A stretch of 64,000 nt of DNA from JBBRZM01 sp963813635 (GCA_963813635.1 CAWEZO010000002.1:1-64000); one strand, 5' to 3'. Shown: positions 52,802 through 61,993, counted from the stretch's first letter. Numbers and translations: made by a program. Notes: a model not told the origin generated them from the sequence alone.

Positions 52802-53007
52802 TTCGCCAAACGCTCGAGAAGCTCCCGGTCCTCTTCGATGATCCGCCGCAGACGGGCCCGGAACTCCGGATCCTTGCGCCGCCGCTCCACCGCCTCCGCC
52901 AACGCCTGCTTCACCGTCTCGTTGACGCTCTGACCTTCCGCCCGCGCCAAGGCCTCAGCGTCGGCAGCTAGCTCGTCAGGGAGACGCACCGTCATGTTCT
53001 TCGTCAT
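52798..53007 (-). CDS. Ribbon-helix-helix antitoxin of the Doc pair
   Basis: A 69-residue protein with an Arc/CopG-type fold (MTVRLPDELAADAEALARAE, GQSVNETVKQALAEAVERRR) and a charged C-terminal helix expected to block the toxin. Doc toxins more often pair with Phd, so this RHH partner is a variant combination. The ATG is very close to a TGATATCA palindrome. Confidence 0.82.
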   Translation of the reverse strand: MTKNMTVRLPDELAADAEALARAEGQSVNETVKQALAEAVERRRKDPEFRARLRRIIEEDRELLERLAK

Positions 53008-53014
53008 GCCACTA

Positions 53015-53022
53015 TGATATCA
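53015..53022. promoter_or_regulatory. Possible operator/-10 region of the toxin-antitoxin operon
   Basis: TGATATCA is a perfect 8-bp palindrome 8 bp before the antitoxin ATG, in an AT-rich patch. TATCAT on the minus strand could be a -10 box with a leaderless start. Autoregulation by the RHH antitoxin is likely. Confidence 0.4.
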
Positions 53023-53048
53023 CGCCACCACACCCGGCGGCATCGGTT

Positions 53049-53070
53049 CTGACGCGGACCGTCTCGCTGA
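53049..53070 (+). repeat. Partial recombinase-end motif, site 5
   Basis: CTGACGCGGACCGTCTCGCT, then GA, is the right-hand half of the block seen at site 4 (52349-52367). The GTGTCGGAGG half is missing. It lies just upstream of the toxin-antitoxin operon. Confidence 0.5.
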
Positions 53071-53120
53071 ACGCATCGTGACTCCCGGCCGCTCGATGAT
53101 GACTCCCGGATCACACCCGC

Positions 53121-53144
53121 CTCGCCTCCGCTTGCGGAGGTGAG
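53121..53144. terminator. Stem-loop, possible terminator
   Basis: CCTCCGC TT GCGGAGG at 53125-53140 is a perfect 7-bp stem, extendable with CTC and GAG on the outside. No T-run follows. It lies between the toxin-antitoxin promoter region and the DUF7711 gene. Confidence 0.35.
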
Positions 53145-53290
53145 AAGTGTGTCTATCCGAGATCGTGGGTCGGCGAGGGGGCTGGAGTGGTCGCGCGTCG
53201 TGGTGCGCGAGGCGGAGCTCGGTGCCGTTGACGGCATTCTGGGATGCGGTGAGGTTGGAGGGCAGGCCTGGCCGTCTGTGATGGGCGAGG

Positions 53291-53899
53291 ATGTGGGCGG
53301 TGAAGTATTCGACGGCTGTCGCTCGCCTCAGGTCCTGCGCCGCCGATCTCGAGCGCCTCGCCGGCGTCGACGACGACCGGCTCCTCGTCGAGGCATGGGT
53401 CTTCGGCCAGCTCCTCGAGTTCCCGGACCAGCTCGAGGTGATCTCGCTCGCCCTCGTCATCGACCTTCCCGTCGAGGACGTGACCTGGTACGCCCGACCC
53501 GCACACGGGGACGCGATGACGTCGTTCCTACGGTTCGACAAGTATCCGTTGCGCTGGTTCTGGCGTCCGGCCGTCTGGCCGGTCTGGAACCACGCCATCG
53601 ATCGGGCGGTGCGCTTCTGGTCCCACGCCGGCACCGACACCGCCACGCTCGATGCCCTCGCGGGCCGACGCGTCGATTCGCTGACGATGGCGATGCCCTC
53701 CGATGCAGAGGCGTTGCATGAGCAACTCGTCGTCGAGCACGCTGCAGCCCGACAGCATCTGCGTGACGTCGTCGACCGCTACGACGATCAGGAGTGGCGT
53801 CGAGACAGCGGGTTCGGCCTCCATGCCGACGACCACCTCTGGTCGGCTGCGAGAGGGCTCTTGGACCTCGACGCGGCGATCCGGAAGCTGAAGGTCTGA
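53291..53899 (+). CDS. DUF7711 family-like protein
   Basis: A 202-residue protein: VKYSTAVARLRSCAADLERL, LVEAWVFGQLLEFPDQLEVI, SLALVIDLPVEDVTWYARPA and LRWFWRPAVWPVWNHAIDRA. The pattern matches an actinobacterial family of unknown function (DUF7711) that often lies near mobile DNA. The C-terminal half is helical with VVEHAAARQHLRDVVDRYDD. ATG at 53291. Confidence 0.65.
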   Translation: MWAVKYSTAVARLRSCAADLERLAGVDDDRLLVEAWVFGQLLEFPDQLEVISLALVIDLPVEDVTWYARPAHGDAMTSFLRFDKYPLRWFWRPAVWPVWNHAIDRAVRFWSHAGTDTATLDALAGRRVDSLTMAMPSDAEALHEQLVVEHAAARQHLRDVVDRYDDQEWRRDSGFGLHADDHLWSAARGLLDLDAAIRKLKV

Positions 53900-54404
53900 A
53901 GGACGCGCCGGCAGCGCGCTCCGGGGGCATGCGTCGTCGGGCTGGCTCATCGGATGGACGCGATGGACGTGTTCGGGAGTGATCACGGCGGCCGCGAGAT
54001 GACTCCCAAATGCGATGGACCTGATGGACGTGCGCGGGAGTCATCGCGTCGCAATCGGGAGCGACCTGGTGTTGGGTCTCGAAGGAATTTCTTCGGTCGG
54101 GAGTGATCCGGCCTCGATCCGGGAGTGGTCGCGGGAGTGATTTGGCTCATGCTGCACCAGTGGCAGCAGCCGGCCGATCGCACTCCCGTCGCACCGTCAA
54201 CGGCGCGGGCCGTTCAGCGTCAGGGCTCGGTACGTCACGCCGCCCGGCTATGGGTTGCGCCGGCGAGTCGGTCCGGGTTCAGGCCCCGCCCGTGTCGCCA
54301 TCCCTCAACCCGACCGGCGCCGCTGTGCTCGCGAGGATCATCCGGTACGTCGCAGCATCCGCGCGCCAAGATGGAAGCGAGCCAATGAGCGCCTGAGGAA
54401 GCCG
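53900..54404. repeat. Intergenic cluster of CGGGAGTGATC repeats upstream of the serine recombinase
   Basis: No gene is supported here. The motif CGGGAGTGATC or a close variant occurs at 53974, 54035, 54098, 54120 and 54132 on the plus strand, and inverted (GATGACTCCC) at 53998. The first three are spaced 61 and 63 bp apart. Two further inverted copies lie at 53078 and 53098, and related ACTACTCCCG copies at 56131 and 56143. These may be binding sites of the recombinase or its partner. Confidence 0.55.
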
Positions 54405-56327
54405 ATGACGTTTCGAGCCGCGTTCTACGCACGGGTGAGCACCGAGGATCGCCAGTCACCTGCCGACAGCATCGCCTGGCAGCGCAGCATCGCGGCCGCG
54501 CTGATCGGCGCGCACGGTGGACGCATCGTTTCCGAGTACCTCGACGCCGGCGTGTCGCGATCATTGCCGTGGTCGCGGCGGCCGGAAGCATCGCGGCTGC
54601 TCGCCGACTGCGCCCGCAAGGACCGCGGCTTCAGCGCGCTCGTGATCGCCGAACCTCAGCGCGCCTTCGCGGGCACGCAGTACGGGCTTACCGCCCCGAT
54701 CCTGTGGCATCACGGTGTCGAGCTCTGGGTGCCGGAGGTCGGTGGCCGAGTCGACCCCGACAGCGAAGCGCACGACCTCGTGATGTCGCTCTTCGGTGGT
54801 CTCAGCAAGGCGGAGCGTGCTCGCATCCAGCGGCGCGTGCGCAACGCGATGCAGACGATGGCGCGCGCCGGCGGTCGTTACCTCGGCGGCCGACCGCCGT
54901 ACGGCTATCGCCTCGTGGCCGTCAGCCCACATCCGAACGCCGAGAAGGCTCGCGTCGGCGCGACGCTGAATCGCTTGCAGCCTGATCCCGTCACGGCACC
55001 GATCGTTCAGCGCATCTTCGCCGAGCGGCTTGCTGGCGCGGGCTACTCCGCGATCGCCCGAGGCCTCAACACCGAAGGGATCCCATCACCGTCCGAACAC
55101 GATCGACGGCGCAACTCGCACCGCAACGGACCGGGATGGGCTGACTCTGCCGTCCGAGCGATCCTTCGCAACGCTCGATACACCGGCCACGAAGTATTCG
55201 GGCGCCAACGGCGCGACTACAAGTTGATCGACCTGTCCTTCCCGGCGGAAGGTCACGTGCGCCGCATGCGCTGGAATGATCCGTCGTCGTGGATCTGGTC
55301 GCCCGAGCCCACTCACGAAGCACTCGTCTCCCGAGACGACTGGACGCGTGCTCAGGGAGTGAACGCGCCGGGCAAGCAGCGCGCGCCGAAGTCAACATCC
55401 CGGCCGTATCCACTGGGAGGCCTCGTCTTCTGTGCGTCGTGCGGACGGCGCATGCATGGCCAGACACGCGGCGGCGCGCGCCGGTACTACCGCTGCGCCG
55501 CTCGAGCGCGTTATCCCGGCATCGCCGACGCCTACGCACGCGACGTGTTCGTGGCCGAGCAGCCCATCATGAGCGCGCTCGAGGAATGGCTCAACGAGCT
55601 GTTCGCGCCCGATAGGGCAGCCGAGACCGCGCAAGAGATCGTCGCGGCATCGGCGCAGGGCCCCGATCGAAGTGAACAGATCGACGCGGCCCGCCGCCGC
55701 ATCTCCGCGGCGCGCCGAGAGGTCGGACGGTGCCGAGCGGCACTGCGCGACGCCGGCTCGGAGCCAGCCCGGCGCGAGATCCTCGCATGGCTCGACGAAG
55801 CCGCCGCCGAAAAGGAACAGGCCGATGCCGCGCTCCGCGCGGCGATGGAGCTCGCGCCGCCCATGCTCTCCGTCGAGGAGGTCCTCGCCGTCGTCGAGCG
55901 GTGCGGAGGACTCGCGGGTGTCCTGAACGAAGCCACCGACACCGAACGCGCCGCGCTGTACGCCTCGATGGGAGTCAGCGCCGTCTACAACCCAGAACGC
56001 AACGAGGTCCGACTTGGGGTGGACCCCGTTGCTTCAACGGTGTGTCGGAGGGGCGACTCGTACCCTAACCCCACACGCTCCCGCCGCCGGCGAGTTCCCG
56101 ATTGCTGCCTGACCCGTCATGCTGCGCCGGACTACTCCCGGCACTACTCCCGGACAGGCACCGCGCATTTCAATGCTTGGTCATTACTTGAGAATGTTGA
56201 CCGCGCGGGCGACAACCAGGACCGCGACGACGAGCGAGATTGCCTCTTCAGACATCATCAGAAGCTTGGCCCATGGTCGTATCGCGGAGACATCGGTCGG
56301 GCTGAACGCGGTGGCCGTGGTGAATGA
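54405..56327 (+). CDS. Large serine recombinase (integrase), with read-through tail
   Basis: A 640-residue frame from ATG at 54405 (gagga upstream). The resolvase domain begins MTFRAAFYARVSTEDRQ with nucleophile Ser12, and RGFSALVIAEPQRAFAG and LSKAERARIQRRVRNAMQTM follow. The recombinase domain (YRLVAVSPHPNAEKARVGAT, GYSAIARGLNTEGIPS) leads to a zinc-ribbon-like FCASCGRRMHGQTRGGARRY and a coiled coil. The natural end is probably near 56057 at CRRGDSYPN; the last 90 codons read through a site motif and lie antisense to the next gene. It should catalyse site-specific integration and excision. Confidence 0.88.
   Translation: MTFRAAFYARVSTEDRQSPADSIAWQRSIAAALIGAHGGRIVSEYLDAGVSRSLPWSRRPEASRLLADCARKDRGFSALVIAEPQRAFAGTQYGLTAPILWHHGVELWVPEVGGRVDPDSEAHDLVMSLFGGLSKAERARIQRRVRNAMQTMARAGGRYLGGRPPYGYRLVAVSPHPNAEKARVGATLNRLQPDPVTAPIVQRIFAERLAGAGYSAIARGLNTEGIPSPSEHDRRRNSHRNGPGWADSAVRAILRNARYTGHEVFGRQRRDYKLIDLSFPAEGHVRRMRWNDPSSWIWSPEPTHEALVSRDDWTRAQGVNAPGKQRAPKSTSRPYPLGGLVFCASCGRRMHGQTRGGARRYYRCAARARYPGIADAYARDVFVAEQPIMSALEEWLNELFAPDRAAETAQEIVAASAQGPDRSEQIDAARRRISAARREVGRCRAALRDAGSEPARREILAWLDEAAAEKEQADAALRAAMELAPPMLSVEEVLAVVERCGGLAGVLNEATDTERAALYASMGVSAVYNPERNEVRLGVDPVASTVCRRGDSYPNPTRSRRRRVPDCCLTRHAAPDYSRHYSRTGTAHFNAWSLLENVDRAGDNQDRDDERDCLFRHHQKLGPWSYRGDIGRAERGGRGE
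56042..56057 (+). repeat. Recombinase-end/att-like motif, site 6
   Basis: GTGTCGGAGGGGCGAC at the 3' end of the intact recombinase. It is 15/16 identical to site 1 and shares GTGTCGGAGGGG with sites 3 and 4. In many actinobacteria, similar sequence is the reverse complement of a tRNA 3' end used as an attachment site. Confidence 0.55.
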
Positions 56328-56864
56328 GAGGTGGAGGTAGTCGATGAATTTGGGATACCAGTCGGCTGCGACGTACTGACTGTTCGTCATTTCCGGGAAG
56401 ATGAAGGTGGGTTCGCCGGCGCCGTGGGCGCGGGCCGCCGCGCCACCGCGGTCGAGATCCCAGTACCACAAGCCGAAGGCAATCACATTGGTGAGCCAGA
56501 TCGCGCCGCCCGCGGCGAGCAGTGTCTTGGCGTTGTTCGTGAACGGCGTCGTGTTGATGATGTCAGCCAACAGTTGGAGGGCTGCTCCTCCGTTCGCGAG
56601 CGTGATCACACCGATCAGGATGTCGGTCAGCACGCGCAGCCAGGTCTCCTGACGGTCAATCCGGCCGGGGTCGCCGATCATCAGCACTGCCAGCATCCCG
56701 ACGACGAACACCCCCAGTAGCCAAGAGGAATCCTGAAACCTCAAAGCTGCGGGCAGGGTCAAACGCAACCCGCCTGCGGCCAGCACCGCCAACGCCATCG
56801 GCCAGCGTGCTTCGCCCATCCGCGACGAACGGTGCGGTTGCGAGTTGGCCGAATCCTCAGTCAT
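56184..56864 (-). CDS. Membrane protein with ion-channel-like pore region
   Basis: A 226-residue protein with about six hydrophobic segments (WPMALAVLAAGGLRLTLPAA, WLLGVFVVGMLAVLMIG, VLTDILIGVITLANGGAALQ, LLAAGGAIWLTNVIAFGLWY). The C-terminal YPKFIDYLHLSFTTATAFSP, then TDVSAIRPWAKLLMMSEEAI, resembles the pore loop and last helix of two-helix ion channels, but lacks a TVGYG filter (TTATAFS instead). Start ATG at 56864. Its 3' end lies opposite the recombinase read-through tail. Confidence 0.65.
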   Translation of the reverse strand: MTEDSANSQPHRSSRMGEARWPMALAVLAAGGLRLTLPAALRFQDSSWLLGVFVVGMLAVLMIGDPGRIDRQETWLRVLTDILIGVITLANGGAALQLLADIINTTPFTNNAKTLLAAGGAIWLTNVIAFGLWYWDLDRGGAAARAHGAGEPTFIFPEMTNSQYVAADWYPKFIDYLHLSFTTATAFSPTDVSAIRPWAKLLMMSEEAISLVVAVLVVARAVNILK

Positions 56865-57035
56865 GCCCTTCGCCTCTCTGCGGCACGGCGCGGTCGCGGA
56901 TACATGGCACCGTGCCCGTTCCGTCGTGCCGCACCGGTTGCAACCTTGACAACAAACAAAGCGGTGTGACCAGTCGAGACCGCACCAGCTCTGACGCGTT
57001 CGAGCCTTGCTGACGGGCGTCTTGGGGTTGCGGGG

Positions 57036-58289
57036 TTAGAGGAGGCTGCGTTTGCGGATTCGGGTGGGCGCGACAACGGTCAGCTCGGTGGCATCTGCGG
57101 GTTTCCGGTTCACGTGCCGTCCATAGGCGGCGGCAAGGGGTCCGGAGCTGAGGCCGTGGGCGACCACGGATAGCAGGATTGTCCAGGTGGTGATTTCGAC
57201 GAGCGAGTGTGTGGTGTGGTGGTTGCTGATTGCGTCGAATGCGATGAGGGTGAAGACAACAGAGGCGAGGCCTCGGGGTCCGAACCAGCCGATGAACAAG
57301 ATGGTGGCGCTGTGGAACCGGGCGCCAATCAAAGAGACGGCGACGGGCAGCATGCGGACGACAGTGAGGCTCAGTACTGCGTAGAGGACGGGTCGAAGGT
57401 GCACTCCATCGCGGAGTATGGGGCCGACAAATGCTGCGCCGAAGAGGACCCATACGACGAAAGATGAGAACAGGCCGACAGTGTCCGTGAACTCGGTGGC
57501 TTGGTGGAGTTGCCCGCGACTGGCGGCGCCGAACGCGAGACCGGCGACGAACGCCGCGACAAAGCCGTTGCCGGAGTAGTGCACCGCGGCGCTATAGGCG
57601 AGTACTGCGAGGCTCAGGACAACGAGCTGGTCGGACAAGGGTGTGCTCCACTCGGCCGTTTTCGCCCAGCGGACAATGCCGCCGCCGAGGTAGCCGATCA
57701 CGATCCCAATCGCTGCGCCGCGAGCAAGTTCGAAGATGGCATCACCCCAGCCGTGTTCGGCGACGCCCGCCGCGGCCAACGCGAGAAAGATCGTGACGAA
57801 CGGGGTCGCGATCCCGTCGTTGAGTCCACTCTCGATGTTGAGCGCGCGACGGATGCGGAGGGGAACCGCGGGGTTCGTCACGACGGCGAGACCGAGCGCG
57901 GCGTCGGTCGGCGCCAGGATCGCGGCGATGAGCGCTGCCTCGGACCACGACACCGACGGGAGCACCAGGCGCGCCACGACCGCCCCGATCGCAATAGTGA
58001 GTGGGAGACCGACACCGAGAAGCCGAAGTGGGAGACCCACGTCGCTCTCAGCTTGTCGAAGCTCGACGGTCGACGCGTCAGCGAAGAGGATCAGCGCCAA
58101 TGTGAGCTCGGTCACGAGCCGGACGGTCTCGGTCTTCGGATTGGCCGGGAGCACATCGAGGAACCCGGCCCCGAGCGCCGTGCCGGCGGCGACCAGAACA
58201 ATCGGCGCTGTCACCGAGAGACGATCCAACTGGCGCGCGGCCACGGCATAGCAGACGAATACCAGCGCAACGAGGGCCCAACCTCCCAT
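57036..58289 (-). CDS. Cation:proton antiporter, CPA1/NhaP-like
   Basis: A 417-residue transporter with about 12 membrane helices. ELTLALILFADASTVELRQA and IESGLNDGIATPFVTIFLAL (with the Asn-Asp pair of electroneutral CPA1 exchangers) and FIGWFGPRGLASVVFTLIAF are signature stretches. It should exchange Na+ or K+ for H+. ATG at 58289. It belongs to the membrane/ion cluster at 56-62 kb. Confidence 0.9.
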   Translation of the reverse strand: MGGWALVALVFVCYAVAARQLDRLSVTAPIVLVAAGTALGAGFLDVLPANPKTETVRLVTELTLALILFADASTVELRQAESDVGLPLRLLGVGLPLTIAIGAVVARLVLPSVSWSEAALIAAILAPTDAALGLAVVTNPAVPLRIRRALNIESGLNDGIATPFVTIFLALAAAGVAEHGWGDAIFELARGAAIGIVIGYLGGGIVRWAKTAEWSTPLSDQLVVLSLAVLAYSAAVHYSGNGFVAAFVAGLAFGAASRGQLHQATEFTDTVGLFSSFVVWVLFGAAFVGPILRDGVHLRPVLYAVLSLTVVRMLPVAVSLIGARFHSATILFIGWFGPRGLASVVFTLIAFDAISNHHTTHSLVEITTWTILLSVVAHGLSSGPLAAAYGRHVNRKPADATELTVVAPTRIRKRSLL

Positions 58290-58454
58290 GCGGCTCTCCA
58301 GTCCCTATGGGCGACAGCGCGTGTGGCGCCGGCAAGCTACCAACACGCGCACGCGAGCGCGCGACCCGCGCATGCGAACGAGCGGCGCCGCGCAACCCAC
58401 GTGCCGGTACGGACAAATCAACACGGCTCGCAACGACACGCGCCAGTCCGGCAG

Positions 58455-59093
58455 TTACGCGCGTTTGAACAGCAGGCGCCTGATCTCTCGGAATGGCACG
58501 ACCAGGTAGATGGCGATGCCGAAGTAGGACGCCACGGCGAGGGTCGGCACAACGAGACCGATGAGAATCGCAACCACGTACACAACCAGGACAGCCAGAT
58601 TGCTTCGCCCCGATTGCTCCCGTTCCTCGCGCGCCGTGGAGTTGTAGAGATGTTCGCGACGCGCGTATTCGTCGAGCGCGTACCCGAAGATGCGAATGGC
58701 CAGCAGTGTGAGCCCGTACATCGTGACGAACACTCGCTCGCCATTCACGTCGTGGAGCGCTTCGGCGACGAGCCGCGTCGGGAACGGCAAGAAGCCCACG
58801 CCGAGCAAGACGAGGAGGTTGATTCGCAACAGGATTGCGTCTGCCCGCACGAGCCGATCAGTGAGTGCGGTATGGGCGAGCCACGCGCCGCCGATGGTGA
58901 GGAAGCTGACGAGGTACGCGAGGTAGTAGGGCCACGCTTCGAGCACCTGCTTCAGTGGACTCCCCGGGGGATGCAGGGCGATGTCCAAGACGAGCAGCGT
59001 CGTTGCGATCGAGAACACACCGTCGCTGAACGCCTCGAGCCGTGTCTTGCTCAGCGACGCAGCCGCACCCGGTGCCTCTTCCTGGTTCGACAC
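58455..59093 (-). CDS. TMEM175-like potassium channel family protein (DUF1211)
   Basis: A 212-residue membrane protein. The signature LEAFSDGVFSIATTLLVLDI and AHTALTDRLVRADAILLRIN, LLVLLGVGFLPFPTRLVAEA match the family. GTG at 59093 (VSNQEEAPGAAASLSKTRLE) has AAGGAGGA seven bases upstream. It is a paralogue of 12012-12692 with the second half-signature less conserved. Likely a K+ leak channel. Confidence 0.85.
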   Translation of the reverse strand: MSNQEEAPGAAASLSKTRLEAFSDGVFSIATTLLVLDIALHPPGSPLKQVLEAWPYYLAYLVSFLTIGGAWLAHTALTDRLVRADAILLRINLLVLLGVGFLPFPTRLVAEALHDVNGERVFVTMYGLTLLAIRIFGYALDEYARREHLYNSTAREEREQSGRSNLAVLVVYVVAILIGLVVPTLAVASYFGIAIYLVVPFREIRRLLFKRA

Positions 59094-59170
59094 TCGACAC
59101 TCCTCCTTCGGCAGCAGAGGGCTGCCCGAGCGCGTGCACATGGTGGCTCGCGCTGGCACGCGACCGGCAG

Positions 59171-60796
59171 TTAGTTCGACGCAATTGCGGGATCGGGCTT
59201 CTTTCGCTTGGCGGGTTGCTCGTGGGGTAGCTCGCGGGTGAATCCGAGGGAGATGAGGGCCAGGAGGGCAGCACCGAGGAGGCCGGCCTTGAGCGCTCGG
59301 AGCTGCGCTGTCTCGTAATCGTCGACCACCGCCGCCGTCGTGGCCTTGTCGAGGCCCGATTTCTTCGCGGCGCTCTCGACCTGGTCGGACGAGACGAAGT
59401 TGAGGCCGGAGCCGGCAGCCACACCGACCTGGTCCGACACCTCTGCGCTGATACGCGAGTCGTGCTTCACGGTCGAGGTGAAGGTGTTGGTCAAGCCGAT
59501 CAGCACGATTGCGCCGATGAGCGCCACCCCGAGGGCCGAGCCGAGCTGCTGGCCGGTGAACTGCAACCCACCGGCCTCGCTGCGACCCGACTCCTCGACC
59601 GATGACTGGATCACGTTGCCGAGCTGAGAGATCATCAGGCCCATCCCGATGCCCAGGACCCCCATGCCGATCGCGAACCCCGCGTCGGAGAGCGTCGGTT
59701 GAATCGTCGCGAGCAGGATGAGGACCCCGGCCATGGTCACGACAAGTCCGGTCCGGACGATCGTGCGTACCGGGAAACGGTTCGACAGCCTCGCGCCGAG
59801 CCCGGCGGTCACCAACATGGTGATCGAGATGGGCAGCATCTTGATCCCGGTCTCGAGCGCATCGAGCCCGAGCACCAGTTGGAGATAGAGCGGAACAACA
59901 AAGAAGGTGCCCATCAAGATCAGGTTCTGGCTGAACAGCCCAATGACACCGGCCCGTACCGGCGGGATTCGGGCGAGCACGAGGTGGATGAGTGGGTCGC
60001 GCTTGGTCGCCTCGCGGTGGCCCTGCCATCTCACAAACCCCCAGAGCACAACGCACCCCGCGGCGATGACGTACAGAGTGAGCGAGAAACCGAAGATCGT
60101 GATGGGCGAGTTCTTGGGTTTGACCCACCCCCAGGTACTCGATTCGAGCACGCCGAACACGAACAGTCCCAGCCCGGTGGCTGAGAGCACCGAGCCGACC
60201 GCGTCGAGCTTGGGTGTGGGAGTAGGACCGGGCGCATCTGCCACCTTGCGGGTCATGAACAAGATAAAGCCGGCGATGAAGACCTCGCCGACGAACACGA
60301 CCCGCCACGTGAGCTCCGTCGTTGCCCAGCCGCCCACGATGGGACCCACCGCGATCCCTGCACCGGCGACGCCACCGATCACCGCGTAGGCCGCCTTGCG
60401 ACGGGCTCCTTCGAAGTTGCCGGCAATCAACGCCGCCAGCGCAGGAAACACGAGCGCGGCACCGACGCCTTCGAGCACCGACCATCCCAGCGCGAGGACC
60501 GCCACCGTCTGGGACGCCGCAGTCAGCGCCGAGCCGGACGCGTAGATGATCAAGCCGATCACGAACGCTCGTCGACGGCCGATGATGTCGCCGATCTTGG
60601 CTCCGGTGAGGATGAGCATCGCCATCACCAGGCAATACAGCGTGATGACCGCCTGGATCGTCGTCACCGTCGTGTGAAAGTCCTTGACCAGCTGGCTGAT
60701 CGAGACATTCATCACCGACTGGTCGAGCACCATCAGGAACTGCGCCGTTGCCAAGGCCACCAGCGCCGCCCCAGCCTTGCTCGCCGAGGTGTTCAC
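59171..60796 (-). CDS. MFS drug efflux transporter, DHA2 (EmrB/QacA) family
   Basis: A 541-residue, 14-helix transporter. FLMVLDQSVMNVSISQLVKD with the DHA2 motif D1, ILTGAKIGDIIGRRRAFVIG (motif A) and WSVLEGVGAALVFPALAALI are typical. A soluble loop near the end (SSVEESGRSEAGGLQFTGQQ) precedes the last helices. It should pump out drugs or toxic compounds using H+. Start is GTG at 60796. No regulator is directly adjacent. Confidence 0.92.
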   Translation of the reverse strand: MNTSASKAGAALVALATAQFLMVLDQSVMNVSISQLVKDFHTTVTTIQAVITLYCLVMAMLILTGAKIGDIIGRRRAFVIGLIIYASGSALTAASQTVAVLALGWSVLEGVGAALVFPALAALIAGNFEGARRKAAYAVIGGVAGAGIAVGPIVGGWATTELTWRVVFVGEVFIAGFILFMTRKVADAPGPTPTPKLDAVGSVLSATGLGLFVFGVLESSTWGWVKPKNSPITIFGFSLTLYVIAAGCVVLWGFVRWQGHREATKRDPLIHLVLARIPPVRAGVIGLFSQNLILMGTFFVVPLYLQLVLGLDALETGIKMLPISITMLVTAGLGARLSNRFPVRTIVRTGLVVTMAGVLILLATIQPTLSDAGFAIGMGVLGIGMGLMISQLGNVIQSSVEESGRSEAGGLQFTGQQLGSALGVALIGAIVLIGLTNTFTSTVKHDSRISAEVSDQVGVAAGSGLNFVSSDQVESAAKKSGLDKATTAAVVDDYETAQLRALKAGLLGAALLALISLGFTRELPHEQPAKRKKPDPAIASN

Positions 60797-60997
60797 AACC
60801 CTCCCACCGGTCGGCCCAGCTTGGGTTCATCCATTGCGACGACGACCATGGACGACCATGGCGGTGGTCGCTGCGACAGGAGTCCTTTCGTTGCACGCGC
60901 GTAGCGTCATTTCCGTTGATCAGATCGAGTTGTTGAGCTTCAAGCATGACGCCGCTCTCGGAGGCCACACCTGGTGCTGTGATCCCCCCGAACGCGG

Positions 60998-61507
60998 TCA
61001 GCTGACTTCTTTGGCGGCTTCCTGCACTGCCTGATCGATGTCCTTGGAGCTCACGTCGAGCTCCTTGGCGACATGCTTCTCCGCCTTCAGTTCGGCCTTG
61101 TCGAGCGCAGCTTCGATCGTGGACTCGCCGACGATCACGAGCGCGGCCTCGCCGTCGTCGATGAGCTCGCCGAATTCCTTGACATCGGCACGAGACATGC
61201 CCTTCCACAAGTGGCCACCCACACCGCCGATACCCGCGCCGACAATCGCACTGCCAATGAGCGACGGTGGGAACAGGATCCCGACGACCGCACCCGCCGC
61301 GGCGCCGCCCCACGCGCCGTGACGCGTTGCCGTCTCATCCTTGTTGACGTGCACCTTTCCGTTCTCGTCCTTGGTGACCACCGACGCGTCGTACGTCCCG
61401 ACCGCGCCGAGTGCATGGAGGTCCTTCACGATCTCGTAATCGTCACGCGCGGACACCTCGTCGGGATACGTACCGACATAGATGAACACACCGTCTGGCT
61501 TCGCCAT
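60998..61507 (-). CDS. DUF1269-like protein with glycine-zipper hydrophobic segment
   Basis: A 169-residue protein: VFIYVGTYPDEVSARDDYEI, TYDASVVTKDENGKVHVNKD and the Gly-rich stretch GGAAAGAVVGILFPPSLIGS, AIVGAGIGGVGGHLWKGMSR. This pattern is common in actinobacterial stress-related membrane-associated proteins. ATG at 61507 has gaggaga. Function unknown. Confidence 0.8.
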   Translation of the reverse strand: MAKPDGVFIYVGTYPDEVSARDDYEIVKDLHALGAVGTYDASVVTKDENGKVHVNKDETATRHGAWGGAAAGAVVGILFPPSLIGSAIVGAGIGGVGGHLWKGMSRADVKEFGELIDDGEAALVIVGESTIEAALDKAELKAEKHVAKELDVSSKDIDQAVQEAAKEVS

Positions 61508-61586
61508 GTTGTCTCTCCTCAATTGTGAGTTGTCAGTGAATGCGGTTGAAGCACTAGAAGGCCGATACGAGCGCTGAAGCTCCGTG

Positions 61587-61826
61587 CTAGACGTCGGTGA
61601 CGATCACATAGGGGTCGGCCGGTCGGGTGATGATGTAGGACAAGACCCCGATGATCGGAACAAACACGATGAAGAGGAACCACAGCGCCTTGGCGAGCCC
61701 GTGGTGGTCGCGGCGCCGGAAGTTGTCGATGAAGCACCAGACCACGATGAAGACCCACAAGATGAACAGCGCGAACATCAACAGCGACCAAAACACACCG
61801 AGCAGCGGAAAGTCATAGGCGAGCAT
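61587..61826 (-). CDS. Small PLDc_N-like two-helix membrane protein
   Basis: A 79-residue protein: LGVFWSLLMFALFILWVFIV, VWCFIDNFRRRDHHGLAKAL, WFLFIVFVPIIGVLSYIITR. F-R-R-x-D-H-x-G-x-x-K-A-L-W and P-I-I-G are the marks of the phospholipase D N-terminal-like (PLDc_N) family, seen near stress genes. ATG at 61826; a GTG one codon earlier is also possible. Confidence 0.8.
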   Translation of the reverse strand: MLAYDFPLLGVFWSLLMFALFILWVFIVVWCFIDNFRRRDHHGLAKALWFLFIVFVPIIGVLSYIITRPADPYVIVTDV

Positions 61827-61993
61827 CACGTACTCCTTGGCTGAACCGCTGACTCGTCGAGCCGGCGGCGTGGTGGAAGAAATTCCTCGGCCCCGACCAT
61901 CTCGGCGGGACCCTGACGGAGCGAGCCTGCATCACTGAGCGCGTCCGCAGTAGGGCCGAACGTCCCCAAACGCAGCGTTCCAAAGAACTCGCC

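Noticed and set aside
53900..54404. CRISPR array in the repeat-rich gap before the recombinase
   Set aside because: The repeats are about 11 bp, partly inverted and irregularly spaced; there are no 25-40-bp direct repeats or cas genes.
57501..59174. A 557-codon plus-strand frame opposite the antiporter and TMEM175-like genes
   Set aside because: It is antisense to two genes with clear membrane-protein signatures and shows no family motifs.
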